Source of the DNA: Anoplopoma fimbria
Taxonomy: Eukaryota > Chordata > Actinopteri > Perciformes > Anoplopomatidae
Direction: 5' to 3'
Length of the DNA: 64,000 nucleotides
Assembly: GCF_027596085.1 (NCBI RefSeq)
Contig: NC_072454.1
Location: 23,620,490 to 23,684,489 of the forward strand
Part shown: piece by piece, positions 25,290 through 36,467 of the stretch
Numbering within the stretch: position 1 is the stretch's first letter
Layout: every line of letters begins with the position of its first letter
Position numbers and translations under genes: made by a program
The notes under the pieces: model-generated
Seen by the model: only the letters and a program-made list of their open reading frames with translations
Database searches by the model: none
What the model was told of the DNA's origin: nothing

Positions 25290-25807
25290 GCCTGGCCTGC
25301 TCCAGTCTGATGAAGGAGAGGGGACAAAAGTTATTAAAAATACATGAGCTCAGTAAAAGCCAAGGTTCAGATCATCCTGGACCCATGCACGCTAAAAAGT
25401 TACCTCTCATTAAATCATATACTGTTATATGTAGAGGCGTATGATACATGGACACAATGATTTAGTATTACACTGCCACTAACTTTGGTGACTCTCAAAA
25501 ACAGATTAAACAACGCTTTGTTCAAATTGAAGCAGCAAAGGCTGAGACATACAGTCAATAACATGGCTAAAACATGGATGTATACATGAGCTCTGGCTCC
25601 TAAAAGTTAAATGCCCATGTATTTTTAAACTGCACACTCCCATTCTTAAAGCATGCTCGTCTCCATATCCCAGGGGAATCTAGCTTTTAGTGACGTGCAG
25701 GTATAAACAGTCTATACAGGTCCTACTCATTTACAAAGTACAGGCAGTAAGTGTTCACTGAAAATACACTTAACCACACAAGACTGAGGATGTCGGACGA
25801 CACTTAC

Positions 25808-25930
25808 TATGAGGGATATCCTCTGATACTCTGACACGATAAACAGGTGCCAGACACAACATACGGGGGTTTTATAATGTAAAAGCTGCTGTTTAGTTGT
25901 TCCCGCCACGAGTTTCTTCACTTCCGGTCA
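25808..25930 (-). promoter_or_regulatory. fignl1: Candidate fignl1 5' non-coding exon and ETS-type promoter
   Basis: On the minus strand a gtaagtg donor begins at 25807. It could splice to the acceptor at 25307-25308, just before the fignl1 ATG. About 115 bases upstream of the donor is CCGGAAGT (25927-25920), an ETS/GABP site typical of housekeeping promoters. No ATG-led protein is expected in this exon. Confidence 0.4.
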
Positions 25931-27181
25931 CATCCCAATTCGTTCTCAGACATATATTTGTATTTGAAAATCTCTTTCAACTAAAGTAGAAACCCCCAGC
26001 CAAGACTAAACAAATCGTATCCGTATTCGGTCTATAAAAGATTGACTTATGAAGAAAATACGAGTATAATAAAGAGCTAAGCCGAAGCAAATAACTTTTT
26101 TTACATGTCGGAATGGGACCCATAACCTGTCACGACTAGGGGGTGCTGCATTTATCCCCCAGGTCCGCCCACGGGGATAAATGGGGGGCGGCCACAAGTG
26201 TCATGACGCCGCTCCATCAGCTTCCACGTAACGCTTCAACATAGACTACGAGACAGACCTTTGTCTTGATTATTAAAACTGTATTATGCGGACTGTTGTT
26301 TCAACCTTAGGCTTTATATCGTTTTCAACCGGTTTCAACGCAAGGGTCCGACCCGCTGCCTTACAGCAAAGTCTACGTCGCCATCTTCTGGCCGCAGCCA
26401 CGTAACGATGGGATTGTCCCTCTATCGTGTGGCATTCTGGGAAATGTAGTACCAGGTTTGTTGAAAATCAGTCGGGCACTGACTTCCGACATAAATATGT
26501 TTTAAAGTCAGGATAGCTTCGCATAAATAGCATTCCAGATGTTGTTTATTTACTTATAAAGTGTCTACGACATATTTAAATATGTATAACTCGCTTTGTT
26601 AGTGTACGCGTAAACTACACTTACCACAAAGGAGGAGCTTTTTGTTTATGCTGTCGACAGCGGATGACAGCGACTGCTGAGCTTTAGAGTATCAAAGACT
26701 ACACAGAGCTGCGTTTGTGATGTCGTGCAGCTGACTAGTTTGTTAATAATTTGGTATTCAAACCCCTGGCTTTGACCGGAGGAACCGAAAAAGTTTCCTG
26801 AATATCCATAGGGGTCAGGAGCTAAACGGAGACGGGATCTCAATGAACGCTGCTCCAGACGGGACCAGCCCCGGAGCCGGCTGCAGCAGCCAGTCACACC
26901 CTTGTCTGGGGGTTAGCGGACCCTGTCTGCATCCTTCACGCCTAACGGGGTTTTAATTACACCAGTGTTAACCCTGGACTTCAGAACAACATCGGGAGTT
27001 AACTGGGAAGTGTGGACTGGATATGACTGACTCATCATCATGGGACGAGCCGAGCAGATAACCCCGAACCGTCTGTCTGCTGCAGTGACAACCAGACAGT
27101 CTCACACCTAGCTCCACGGCGCAGTTATTCAGACATCCTACTGGTTTGTTATTATATACCCCCCCCTCGTAGTCAGGCATC
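25931..27181. promoter_or_regulatory. Divergent promoter region between fignl1 and ttl
   Basis: Both flanking genes point outward. Visible elements are a 10-bp inverted repeat at 26150-26182, a YY1-type CGCCATCTT at 26379-26387, and a ZNF143/SBS-type element at 26432-26450. Transcription could start near 26390-26450 and run toward ttl through an untranslated leader or exon. No coding exon was recognised here. Confidence 0.5.
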
Positions 27182-30100
27182 ATGAATAGCCCGATGTACA
27201 CGTTTGTCACCCGTGACGACAACAGCACTGTTTATGCAGAAGTTTCCAAAATCCTCCTCTCGACTGGACACTGGAAGAGGCTGAAAAGAGACAATCCCAG
27301 ATTCAACTTAATGCTCGGTGAACGCAACAGACTGCCCTTTGGACGGCTAGGTAAATGTATATTGCATTGCTGTTATTTCATATGATGCTGGCACTGACTG
27401 ACAGAGAAAAGGCTGTGGGAAGGATGAGACAGCTACTGTGACTGCAGGGCTGTTCCTCCTCCAGCATCCTGTGGAAAGATTGTGTCTCTCATTTAGATGT
27501 GCAGTCTGCAGCTGTAATGTATTTTAATCAATTAAACCATGTCATCACTTGGTCTCTTCAGGTCATGAACCAGGACTGGTGCAGCTGGTGAATTACTACA
27601 GAGGAGCAGACAAGCTCTGCAGAAAGGCGTCCCTGGTCAAGTGCGTTTTTTTGTCTTTTTAAATGACAAATCTGTATCTTTTTACTGTCATTCGTGTTAC
27701 TAATGTGCTTTTTGGTGCATGGATTATTTAAAGGGGTTAGGTTTACATTAGCTGACCATTCCCACTTCCTTTCCATTAGGCTTATAAAGACCAGCCCAGA
27801 GCTGTCGGATTCGTCTAACTGGTTTCCAGAATCCTACATCATCTACCCCACTAACCTCAAGACCCCTGTTGCTCCAGCTACAAATGGCATTACCCATCTG
27901 AAGAGCAATCCCAGGACGGATGAGCGTGAAGTTTTCTTGGCCTCCTATCACTCTAAAAAAGAAAGCGGGGAGGGCACAGTGTGGATAGCAAAGTCCTCTG
28001 CCGGAGCTAAAGGTAAAATCTGTTATCTACATATTATTGATACTATTGATAGGAGTAAGCCTTGGTCAAACATTTCCCCTTCGGTGTCTTCGTAAATGAT
28101 ATGACTTCAATCAAAAAGACTGATAAAGGCCACAATTTTCCTGTGATAAAACCCCTTTTATGTGACATAATCCTTTTTAAATTGTGGTACATGACACCAG
28201 TGGCAGCTTTACATTTTTTTTTCTTCTTGCAACAGGTGCTGGTATTTTGATATCCCATGATGCTAATCAGCTGCTGGAGTACATTGATAATCAGGGCCAG
28301 GTTCATGTTATTCAGAAGTACCTGGAGAAACCACTGCTTCTGGAGCCGGGGCATAGGAAGTTTGACATCAGGCAAGTCTTTTCACGTGTAACCCACAGAG
28401 AACATTCTAGTCTGTCTGGACTTTAGTAACTGAGGCTTTTATTTTACTATGCTGTTGCTAGGAGCTGGGTGCTAGTGGACCATCACTACAACATCTATTT
28501 ATACCGGGAGGGTGTGCTGCGGACGTCCTCAGAGCCCTATAACAGCTCTGACCTCCAGGACATGACCAGCCACCTGACCAACCACTGCATCCAGAAGGAG
28601 CATTCCCACAACTACGGACGATACGAGGAGGGCAACGAGATGTTCTTTGACGAGTTCAGGCTGTACCTGCTGAACACTCACAATATCACGCTGGAGACAT
28701 CCATATTACCTCAGATCAAGCAGATCATAAAGTAGGCCCTTCTTGTTTTTGCTGCTGTTTTTATCGTTGGATCTCATGTAATAGAAATCATTGCTTCGCT
28801 ATCACACATCACATTGAAACATAAAATACATAATGTTTTTTTATTTTTATTCACAGTCTCATACTGTATCCAAACACAAAAACTAGCATATTTGTGCGAC
28901 TCAGAACTCCACAACTGAAAAATGCTGACTGACTTGTCAATTCAAATCTGTCCTAGTTGACAGTGTAAGTAGATTACATATTCTTGTTCAAGTTACTTCA
29001 AAAAGTCAATTACACATTATTCTTATATCTAACTGCATATAAACAAGACGGATGAGCAAAGGCTTTTGTACAAGGACATTTGGCAAATGTTAAAGACACT
29101 AATTTCAGCTTTTGTGAGCATAAAATAATATTTTATTTGTGGGACTTTAATAGGACTGTTCACCAAAAAATGAAAACACTATGAAGAGGACTTTGTTTTG
29201 TGCTTTGGCTTTCACATTCACCCCTAACACAGGCATTTTTAGCCAAGGCAGCGGATTGGTTCTAGGGATGGCACTGTTGATCTGTCAGTCGGTCCACTGC
29301 TTTGGTTTTGCCTAAAACCTCTCGACAACTGTTAAATGGATTGCCATGACATTGTGCCCAGACATTCATAGTCATTTGGTCAAACTTTCATGTTGTCCAT
29401 TAATTGGGTTCATGACCAAATACAGATAAAATCAGCTGTACTTTGTGTGTGGTGCTGATTAGCAAATTATAATGCAAACACTCTAAGCTAACGCAATGAA
29501 CGTAGTAAACATCTTACATGCTGAACATCAGCATGCTAGCATCATCATTCTCATAGAGCTAGTGGCATTGTTGTAGACTTTTTGTCTTGATAACTGCAAT
29601 ATGAGTAAGAATACAGCTATTTATGTCTGACAAATGACATGTGTTTAAAAAAATAAAAAAACTCAAAAACTTTACTATCAAGGCCGAAAAGCAAATCACA
29701 GATCCCATTTAAGTCTCAGCTCATCTTTAATAAACTCCGTTACGTTTTACTATTGTGACAATGGTATCTATTATATCTAAGCTACCACCACTAAGGAAAA
29801 GGTGGGACCTTGGCAGGAAGCATTTTAATCGTGCATTTATTTTCCAAAGGGCAGTAGAGGTCTGCAAAGAAACGTTCTTATGAATTGTATCGAGTGTCTG
29901 CACACGGCGGGACGTTTTTGAGGTTTTTGTCGATCAGCCAGGTGACGGAAACGATTTTTCCGTCTCTTTCACAGGAGCTGTCTGACATGTATTGAGCCGA
30001 CAATCAGCACCAAGCACCTGTCCTACCAGAGCTTCCAACTCTTCGGATTTGATTTCATGGTGGACGAGAGCTTCAAAGTGTGGCTCATTGAGATCAATGG

Positions 30101-30758
30101 AGCTCCAGCCTGTGCACAGTCAGTACCATTCAGCTAATGATTTGTGTTAAAAATGTTTATTTCTTTGCGTCCCTTTCTGTTCTGTTTGTCTTCTGTAACT
30201 GTTTTTTTCCATCCAGAAATCTTACAGCCTTGTTCTCTGTCTCCTGTTCACGTTCCTGCAGTCTGCCTTTAGACTTATTTTGGCATCTGTTTACAATATG
30301 CAGAAAACAAGCCTTGAATCTATTTCCCTTATTCTGTAAAAATGTCTTTGGTGAACGTTTGAATATTAGTTTGTTTGTTGTTTTTCTTCCTTGGAGGGTC
30401 ACAGTCAGAAATAAGAAAGCTTTGAAAACATTATCATTGTTTCAAAGATAAACATTTGAATTTCGCTCCTGAAATTTGGCTCGTCGGTGAATTTGAAGCT
30501 CTACAGTGCAAACATGTCATGAGAATTCATTACTTATGCTAGATATTAAATCAGTCACCTTCCCCCTCCAGGAAACTCTATCCAGAGTTATGTCAAGGTA
30601 TCGTGGATGTGGCCGTTTCCAGTGTCTTCACCCTGAACAGCAGCGGTGACTCCTCATCACCTTATTCTTCCTCCCCGTCCTCCAGCTTCACCACCAACTC
30701 CTGCTCCTCCCCCAAACTGAGAGGGCCTCTCCACGTGGGCCCTTTCACTCGACTGTAA
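27182..30758 (+). CDS. ttl: Tubulin-tyrosine ligase, seven exons
   Basis: Cytoplasmic ATP-grasp enzyme that re-adds tyrosine to the C-terminus of detyrosinated alpha-tubulin. Exons: 27182-27350, 27562-27640, 27780-28012, 28236-28371, 28462-28731, 29975-30118, 30572-30758. They join to 405 codons plus stop (human TTL 377). Seen: [19 protein letters not shown], the ATP-grasp stretch [41 protein letters not shown], and [19 protein letters not shown], all close to mammals. The ATG at 27182 adds MNSP before the Met that aligns with human Met1 (27194), so the shorter start is also possible. The last exon ends with a Ser-rich tail unlike mammals. Intron 4 (28372-28461) has a GC donor; the others are GT-AG. 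Confidence 0.96.
29250..29590. mobile_element. Degenerate interspersed repeat in ttl intron 5
   Basis: It contains wording I know from a high-copy percomorph repeat: ggttctagggatggcactgt, the atggattgccatgacatt block, ctgtactttgtgtgtggtgc, and repeated agcatgctagcat-type words. It carries no coding capacity and is probably a non-autonomous DNA element. The family name is not certain. Confidence 0.5.
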
Positions 30759-33700
30759 GCACACCGAAAAAATCTTCCCTCTCGTCTCCTCTGTACAGCT
30801 TCTTCATGCTCTGTCCTCACTCCTGAACTCTACCTGAGCATTAGCACATGACAGCGAGCCGAGCCTTTACTTGAACCTCTCCTGTCACGCCCGGAGAGGG
30901 AGTCTTTCTTTCTATGGAAATCACTGAGCTGCAGAAACGATCTCTGCTCTCCTGATTTATGCATATGACGAATGTGTAGATGGCGACGAGCGGATTCTGG
31001 GAGTTTCTGTATTGAGGGCAGACGTCTTTCCATCTCAGTCCCACCACCAGTTTCTCCACAAGCAGAGTAACGGAGCTCTACAGGATGCAGAGACGCTCCG
31101 ACCAAGACTGTAGTGCCTTACATTTCCAGCCACGCTCCTTTAACAAGACTGCCAGCTAGCTTGCTCTGTTACTGTGTTTCGTACTTGTTAAATAAGCCTT
31201 TGCACTGTTGCTCAGTAAAGTCAATGCAGTCATGATCAGTCCACAAGAATAAACCTAAAACGAATGACTTGACATTTGAGATCTTAGTGAATTTGTGTAA
31301 TTCTGACTGAATTCTGATTTTTCTCATCAGCTTTCCTGCAGCTATCTCTACCCCCTTACTTTACTTTATAAATGCGAACAGCGATCAATAGTTTAAACTT
31401 AAAAACACTAAAAATACTAACCCAACTGTCTGATGAGCTGAACAATCAAGCAGTGAAGGTTTTCCTTGATCAACATTCCTCTTAACTTAGCCGCATGGAC
31501 ACAACATTTTATTTACATTCAGGGAAGCTGGGTGACTGAACAGGGAGACTGTCCTTCATCTAAACCCAGGTTTAAGTCCGTCCCAACAAGTTTCCCTGAC
31601 CTCTGACCCCTCTACGGCAGAGAGGAAAGAGAAATGAAATCTCCTATGAAGTATGAGTCTACATTATTCTGTTTTCAAAGTACTCCTTACAAAACATAGT
31701 CTAGCTGCAGATATTCTTAAGATAGTTTTATTTGTCATTTGAAGAGAGCATGTTTGTGTTAAAGCATGTTGTAGAATGCATCCTCATTCAAGCCCTAAGC
31801 ATCTGCACCTTTTGGCCCGATTGTAAAAAGAGCTGGCCTAACATCTGTTTTATTTCTGGTGTGAGAAAAGCTAGACTGTCATTGTGAGGTGTTGTCAATA
31901 AGTGTGTGGATTATGTTTTTGAACTGCGTAGTTAAGGTAGAGTAGATTGTACAAAGAGTGTTAAAGATCCCAAACGGACAGAGCTGTTGGAGACGGAGGA
32001 CATACGGCACTACTTCATGCTTTTTTTTACTCTGGTCTTGTTAAACATTCTGCGTCAAATGTGTTATTACCAAAGAGAAGTCAAGAGGACAGCCAGCTGT
32101 CAGAAAGTCACATAGTTCTTCATCCATCACTGCCTCTTCTTCAGTTACTGTTTGTTTTTGAACATGTCACAGTTTTTACACTTGTTTTGAGTTGAGTTGA
32201 TTTTTCATGACAGATATTTTTTATTGGTTTCATGGGGTCCTTGAAATATTTCAGTTCCTTCACTTTTCTTTTGATTAATCTCTATGTGAATAGATTACAC
32301 ATTAGATCTGTAACAGTCCAAGATGACTTCAAACGTGAGACTTTAAATTAGCTGAAATTGTGTGACAGCTGCACTTTGGGGAGGTCGATTGAACTGTTTA
32401 ACTCCAGGCGCTCATTTAAAGGGAATAAGTCATTATAGGAGTTTTAGTAGGCGTGTCTTTCATCATGTTAGAATCTCTGCTGATCCTCTCCTCTATCCTC
32501 AATTCAAATGTGTGAGTAACATCTATTAAGGGACAACATCAGAGCATTTATTTATGTTTTTAAACGTGGTGCATTTGTGTTTACAAAATGAATCTTGGGA
32601 AATGAAGGTTATGTAATTGACTGAAGGTCAGAGAGATGGAGTAGTTACAGAGCAGGTTACACTGTCAAGAGATGTGGATATTATGGGATAAATCCCAGTG
32701 AGTAATAACGTGATGAATACATTTCTGTGATGTATTGCAGAGCCCTGATGAAGCTGAAATGATGTATGTGTCGGCAAAAGGGTCACGATTGTTTGCTGTA
32801 TTTTGAAATATGGAGGCAAACTGTTAGTATTTGTTGTAATTACATAGTTAAGGGAAACGTCTTTCCATCAAAGGGAAGTTGCCTTATGGGGGATTGCTTA
32901 TTGATAAAAAGAAGCAATGGACCTCCAGCGTTTAAATGCACCTTCATTTTTTTATATTGAAGTGATTTTTCCTCATTCATTATACAACCTTCTTAAATTC
33001 AATGATGTCATTTTCTCAGTTTATCATGTTTTCCTCACATTTCTCCTGGATTTCCTCATCTTTACCAAAGATTAAAGTCCTGCTGTAGTTTAAGTGTAAA
33101 AACTGTTTTGGAGCTGTAATCTGGACGTTATCACATCAATTGGTCAACAGGATCCAAAATCAAGGATCATATTCAGAGGGATGTCTGTGCTGTGTTTTTG
33201 TTAGGTGATGTTTTATCCAAACTCTTGCATGAACATTTGTCTTGATCAGAAACAATATTACGAGAATAAAAAAAGTATGACTATTATCAAACCATGTCAT
33301 TTGTCCATTTCTGCTTAATGTGGTTAGTTTTCCAAAATGTTCGACCATACTCTAATGAATATAGTTCTCAATATGAAACAACACTAAACAAAACAAGACA
33401 CGTTTTCTGGACGGTGAATGCAGCTTATGTTTAAAATACACTGAGTGGCCAGAAAGAGGCTGATGTGATGTCAAATGCAACAACAGCCCTGTAATAGATG
33501 TTCAAATGTTCTTTATTGTTTGTTGACTTAATCTTGTTTTTGAATTTCACTTTAATTGAATAGAATTATGAACTTCAGTGTTTCTTGTCTGTGCGTAATG
33601 ATCGTCTCATCTGTGTCATGAGACGACTGGAGTCAATAAACTGTACCACGAATATAACAAATAACATACGTAAAAGTGTTGTCTCTGTGCAAAGAGTGAA

Positions 33701-35480
33701 CGATGTTTTATTTAAGCAGGAACATTAATCGACGGGACAGAATATTCATTTTTTTTATCCATAGGAAACAGAGTATGTTTTAGGTATAATCAAAATGTCC
33801 CGACAGCTCTGGTGGAGCTGGACTCATCCTGAGGACGGCTGCTGTGTTCCAGATGTTTTATGACGGTCAGGTCACTTAACGTTAGATCCTCACTGATCCT
33901 GTTGTCCTATCAGGAGATTGGAATAGGACTCATAGATGAAGTTTACGTTTAATGTGGAGACATATCGATCCTGCTGCTGTGTGAAGACTACAAGTATTTA
34001 ATAAACTAAAAGGAAATGATACTGAATATAAACAAACAGCGTGAATAAACACAATAGTGCGAGGATAACACTTATTGGTAAAACTCATTAATTCAACTCT
34101 TTACAGACTTCAGAACATTAGCCTAAACAATGTATTTGAGCATTTTAATCTGTCATAGAGCAAAGTGAAAGAGCCATAACTCAACCACATGTTGGCAATC
34201 CACTTTTAAGCTTTTCAGTTCAATAGTGTCTTGTTATTGAGCGTCAGAACAGGTCTAACTTGTATAAGAAGTGGCGTTATGTGTGGAATAAGCTGGTGTT
34301 TTTTTCTATAATTAAGAGAATAATGTTTTATTAGTGAGGGAGTTTGTGGGAAATTGTACACATCCTTATCAAGTAGTGGGATCGCGCCTGTGAATAGACG
34401 CTGTAGTGCAGCCTGAGTAATACAGCGGGACCCAGTCTTTTTACACTCTTTCTACTGTTCAACAAACAGCTGGGACAACAACAACAACGTCTCTACATGT
34501 TACAGCAGCTTCAGCACTGCTTCTTTACATTCTACTTCCCAACAGAACATTCACAAACCACTTGTGTCTGTTTGTCCCACACCGCCTCCACCTGGAGGAG
34601 AGGAGCAATGAGCATCAATCACAGCAGTCAGTGCAGCAGCACAGATACAGCAAACTAACGGGGTTTCTTTATGACGTTCAATGAGCCTGATGGAGAGGTG
34701 AATAGTAACAAACACTTTTCTCTCTGATTTTCTGTTCAAAAAACGAAAATATGTCCATAATAATTCTTCCAGGTATAAAGATCTGGATCACAAACAAAAT
34801 GTGTTTTTCTATCTTGTTGTAAGTTTGTTGTTTTCATTGAGTGAATCTTATATCAGCCTTAAATATGAACAGTAGGGGTGAAATAATACAGACAACTCAT
34901 GGTTCAGGAGCACAAACTGCAGTTTACAGTTTGATGTAAGTGACTGAAGGTCAGAGAGATGGAGCAATGAGCATCAATCACTGCAGTCTTTGTTTTCCCA
35001 TCAAAATAAAGAAAACTTGTTTTAAGATTGTTGTTATCATTGAGGGAATCTTATATCAGCCTAAAATATAATAAACAATATTGTTAATTCATAGTTGAGT
35101 TGCCCAAGCATTGCTTTACAGTTTGACGACACTACAACATGCAAATAATAGAAACTTAAATAAAACACCTTTGTTTTTAATAGACAGACTTATATCTGGA
35201 TAAAAGGAAAACGTAACAATGAAAAATGCTATAATATATTTAAACGCTAAAGAGCAAAATGTCTGAAATCGTTTTGTGCAAACACCTCAGTTGGCCACAA
35301 AACATAAATTATTTTATTACTTACAGTAGAACAAGGAGTTTTTCCAAGACTATTGTATCAAAATATTTTCAGTTCACGGTGTAAAGGATGACATTTAATA
35401 AAGGCAATCTAGATGAGGACCTTTTAGGAGTTGTATTACAATAAATTAAGGGGAAAGTTCTTGTAACACCCACAGGGAAT
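30759..35480. other. ttl 3' UTR and intergenic DNA
   Basis: No gene recognised. Possible polyadenylation signals are near 31247 and near 33635 (tcaataaactg), so the ttl 3' UTR may be short or nearly 3 kb. A diverged local duplication lies at about 34590-35090. The rest is AT-rich single-copy sequence. Confidence 0.5.
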
Positions 35481-35489
35481 GTGTTGAAT

Positions 35490-36240
35490 TATATTCAATT
35501 CAATTCAATTCAGTTTATTTTGTATAGCCCAGAATCACAAATTACAAATTTGCCTCAGAGGGCTTTACAATCTGTGCACATGTTACATCCTCTGACATCC
35601 TCTGTCCTTAGACCCTCACATCCTGTCCTGTCCATTCTGTCCTTACACCCTCACATCCTCTGTCCTTACACCCTCACATCCTCTGTCCTTAGACCCTCAC
35701 ATCCTCTGTCCTTACACCCTCACATCCTCTGTCCTTAGACCCTCACATCCTCTGTCCTTACACCCTCACATCCTCTGTCCTTACACCCTCACATCCTCTG
35801 TCCTTAGACCCTCACATCCTCTGTCCTTAGACCCTCACATCCTCTGTCCTTAGACCCTCACATCCTCTGTCCTTACACCCTCACATCCTCTGTCCTTAGA
35901 CCCTCACATCCTCTGTCCTTACACCCTCACATCCTCTGTCCTTCCCTCACATTCACAGGAAAAACTCCCCTAAAAAACCCCTTTAACAGGGAGAAAAAAG
36001 GAAGAAACCTCTGGGAGAACGACAGAGGAGGGATCCTTCTCCCAGGATGGACAGAATGCAATAGATGTCATGTGTACAGAATGAACAGCATAACAGAGAT
36101 ACAACACATTCAATGTATATGACATAAATGATTCATATAATAAGACTACTTATAATAACAGCAGCAATTATTACAGTAGAATTATAGCCATGAAAATAGG
36201 GATTATATATACGTATCTTCATTGTATTTATAGTATGCAT
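35490..36240 (+). mobile_element. Percomorph interspersed repeat carrying a 23-bp minisatellite
   Basis: It starts with repeated caatt, then the sequence around tttattttgtatagcccaga and tttgcctcagagggcttta. It continues after the minisatellite with a block near ggagggatccttctcccagg (about 35950-36130). A partial relative lies at 56216-56690. I recognise the words from many percomorph genomes, but I am not sure of the family name. Confidence 0.65.
35600..35950 (+). repeat. 23-bp minisatellite, about 15 copies
   Basis: The unit has the form catcctctgtcctta plus caccctca. The main variation is a single base (tacaccc versus tagaccc), distributed irregularly among copies. It lies inside the repeat at 35490-36240. 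Confidence 0.92.
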
Positions 36241-36379
36241 AATGTGTGTTGCAGAGATGGAACGATTGAATAAAAAAACCCTCTGCTGAACTAGACATAG
36301 AAGGGGAAAATTCACACCACAAGGTGGCAGCATTGCGACAAAACAAGCGACCTGCCACAAATAGTCAGCGAAGAAGAAG

Positions 36380-36467
36380 AAGAGCATTTCCGGTGCCAGA
36401 CGGAAGTACTTCCCGTGTCTCCATGCCCATGTGGTAAACAAGCGAATGCTTCACCCGGTGTGCAAGC
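36380..36467 (+). promoter_or_regulatory. polr1b: polr1b promoter with paired ETS sites
   Basis: TTCCGG at 36388-36393 and ACGGAAGT at 36400-36407 lie 60-80 bases before the polr1b ATG. No TATA box is seen. This fits a housekeeping promoter. Confidence 0.5.

Noticed and set aside
35481..35738. 85-codon repetitive open frame
   Set aside because: Translation of the 23-bp minisatellite only.
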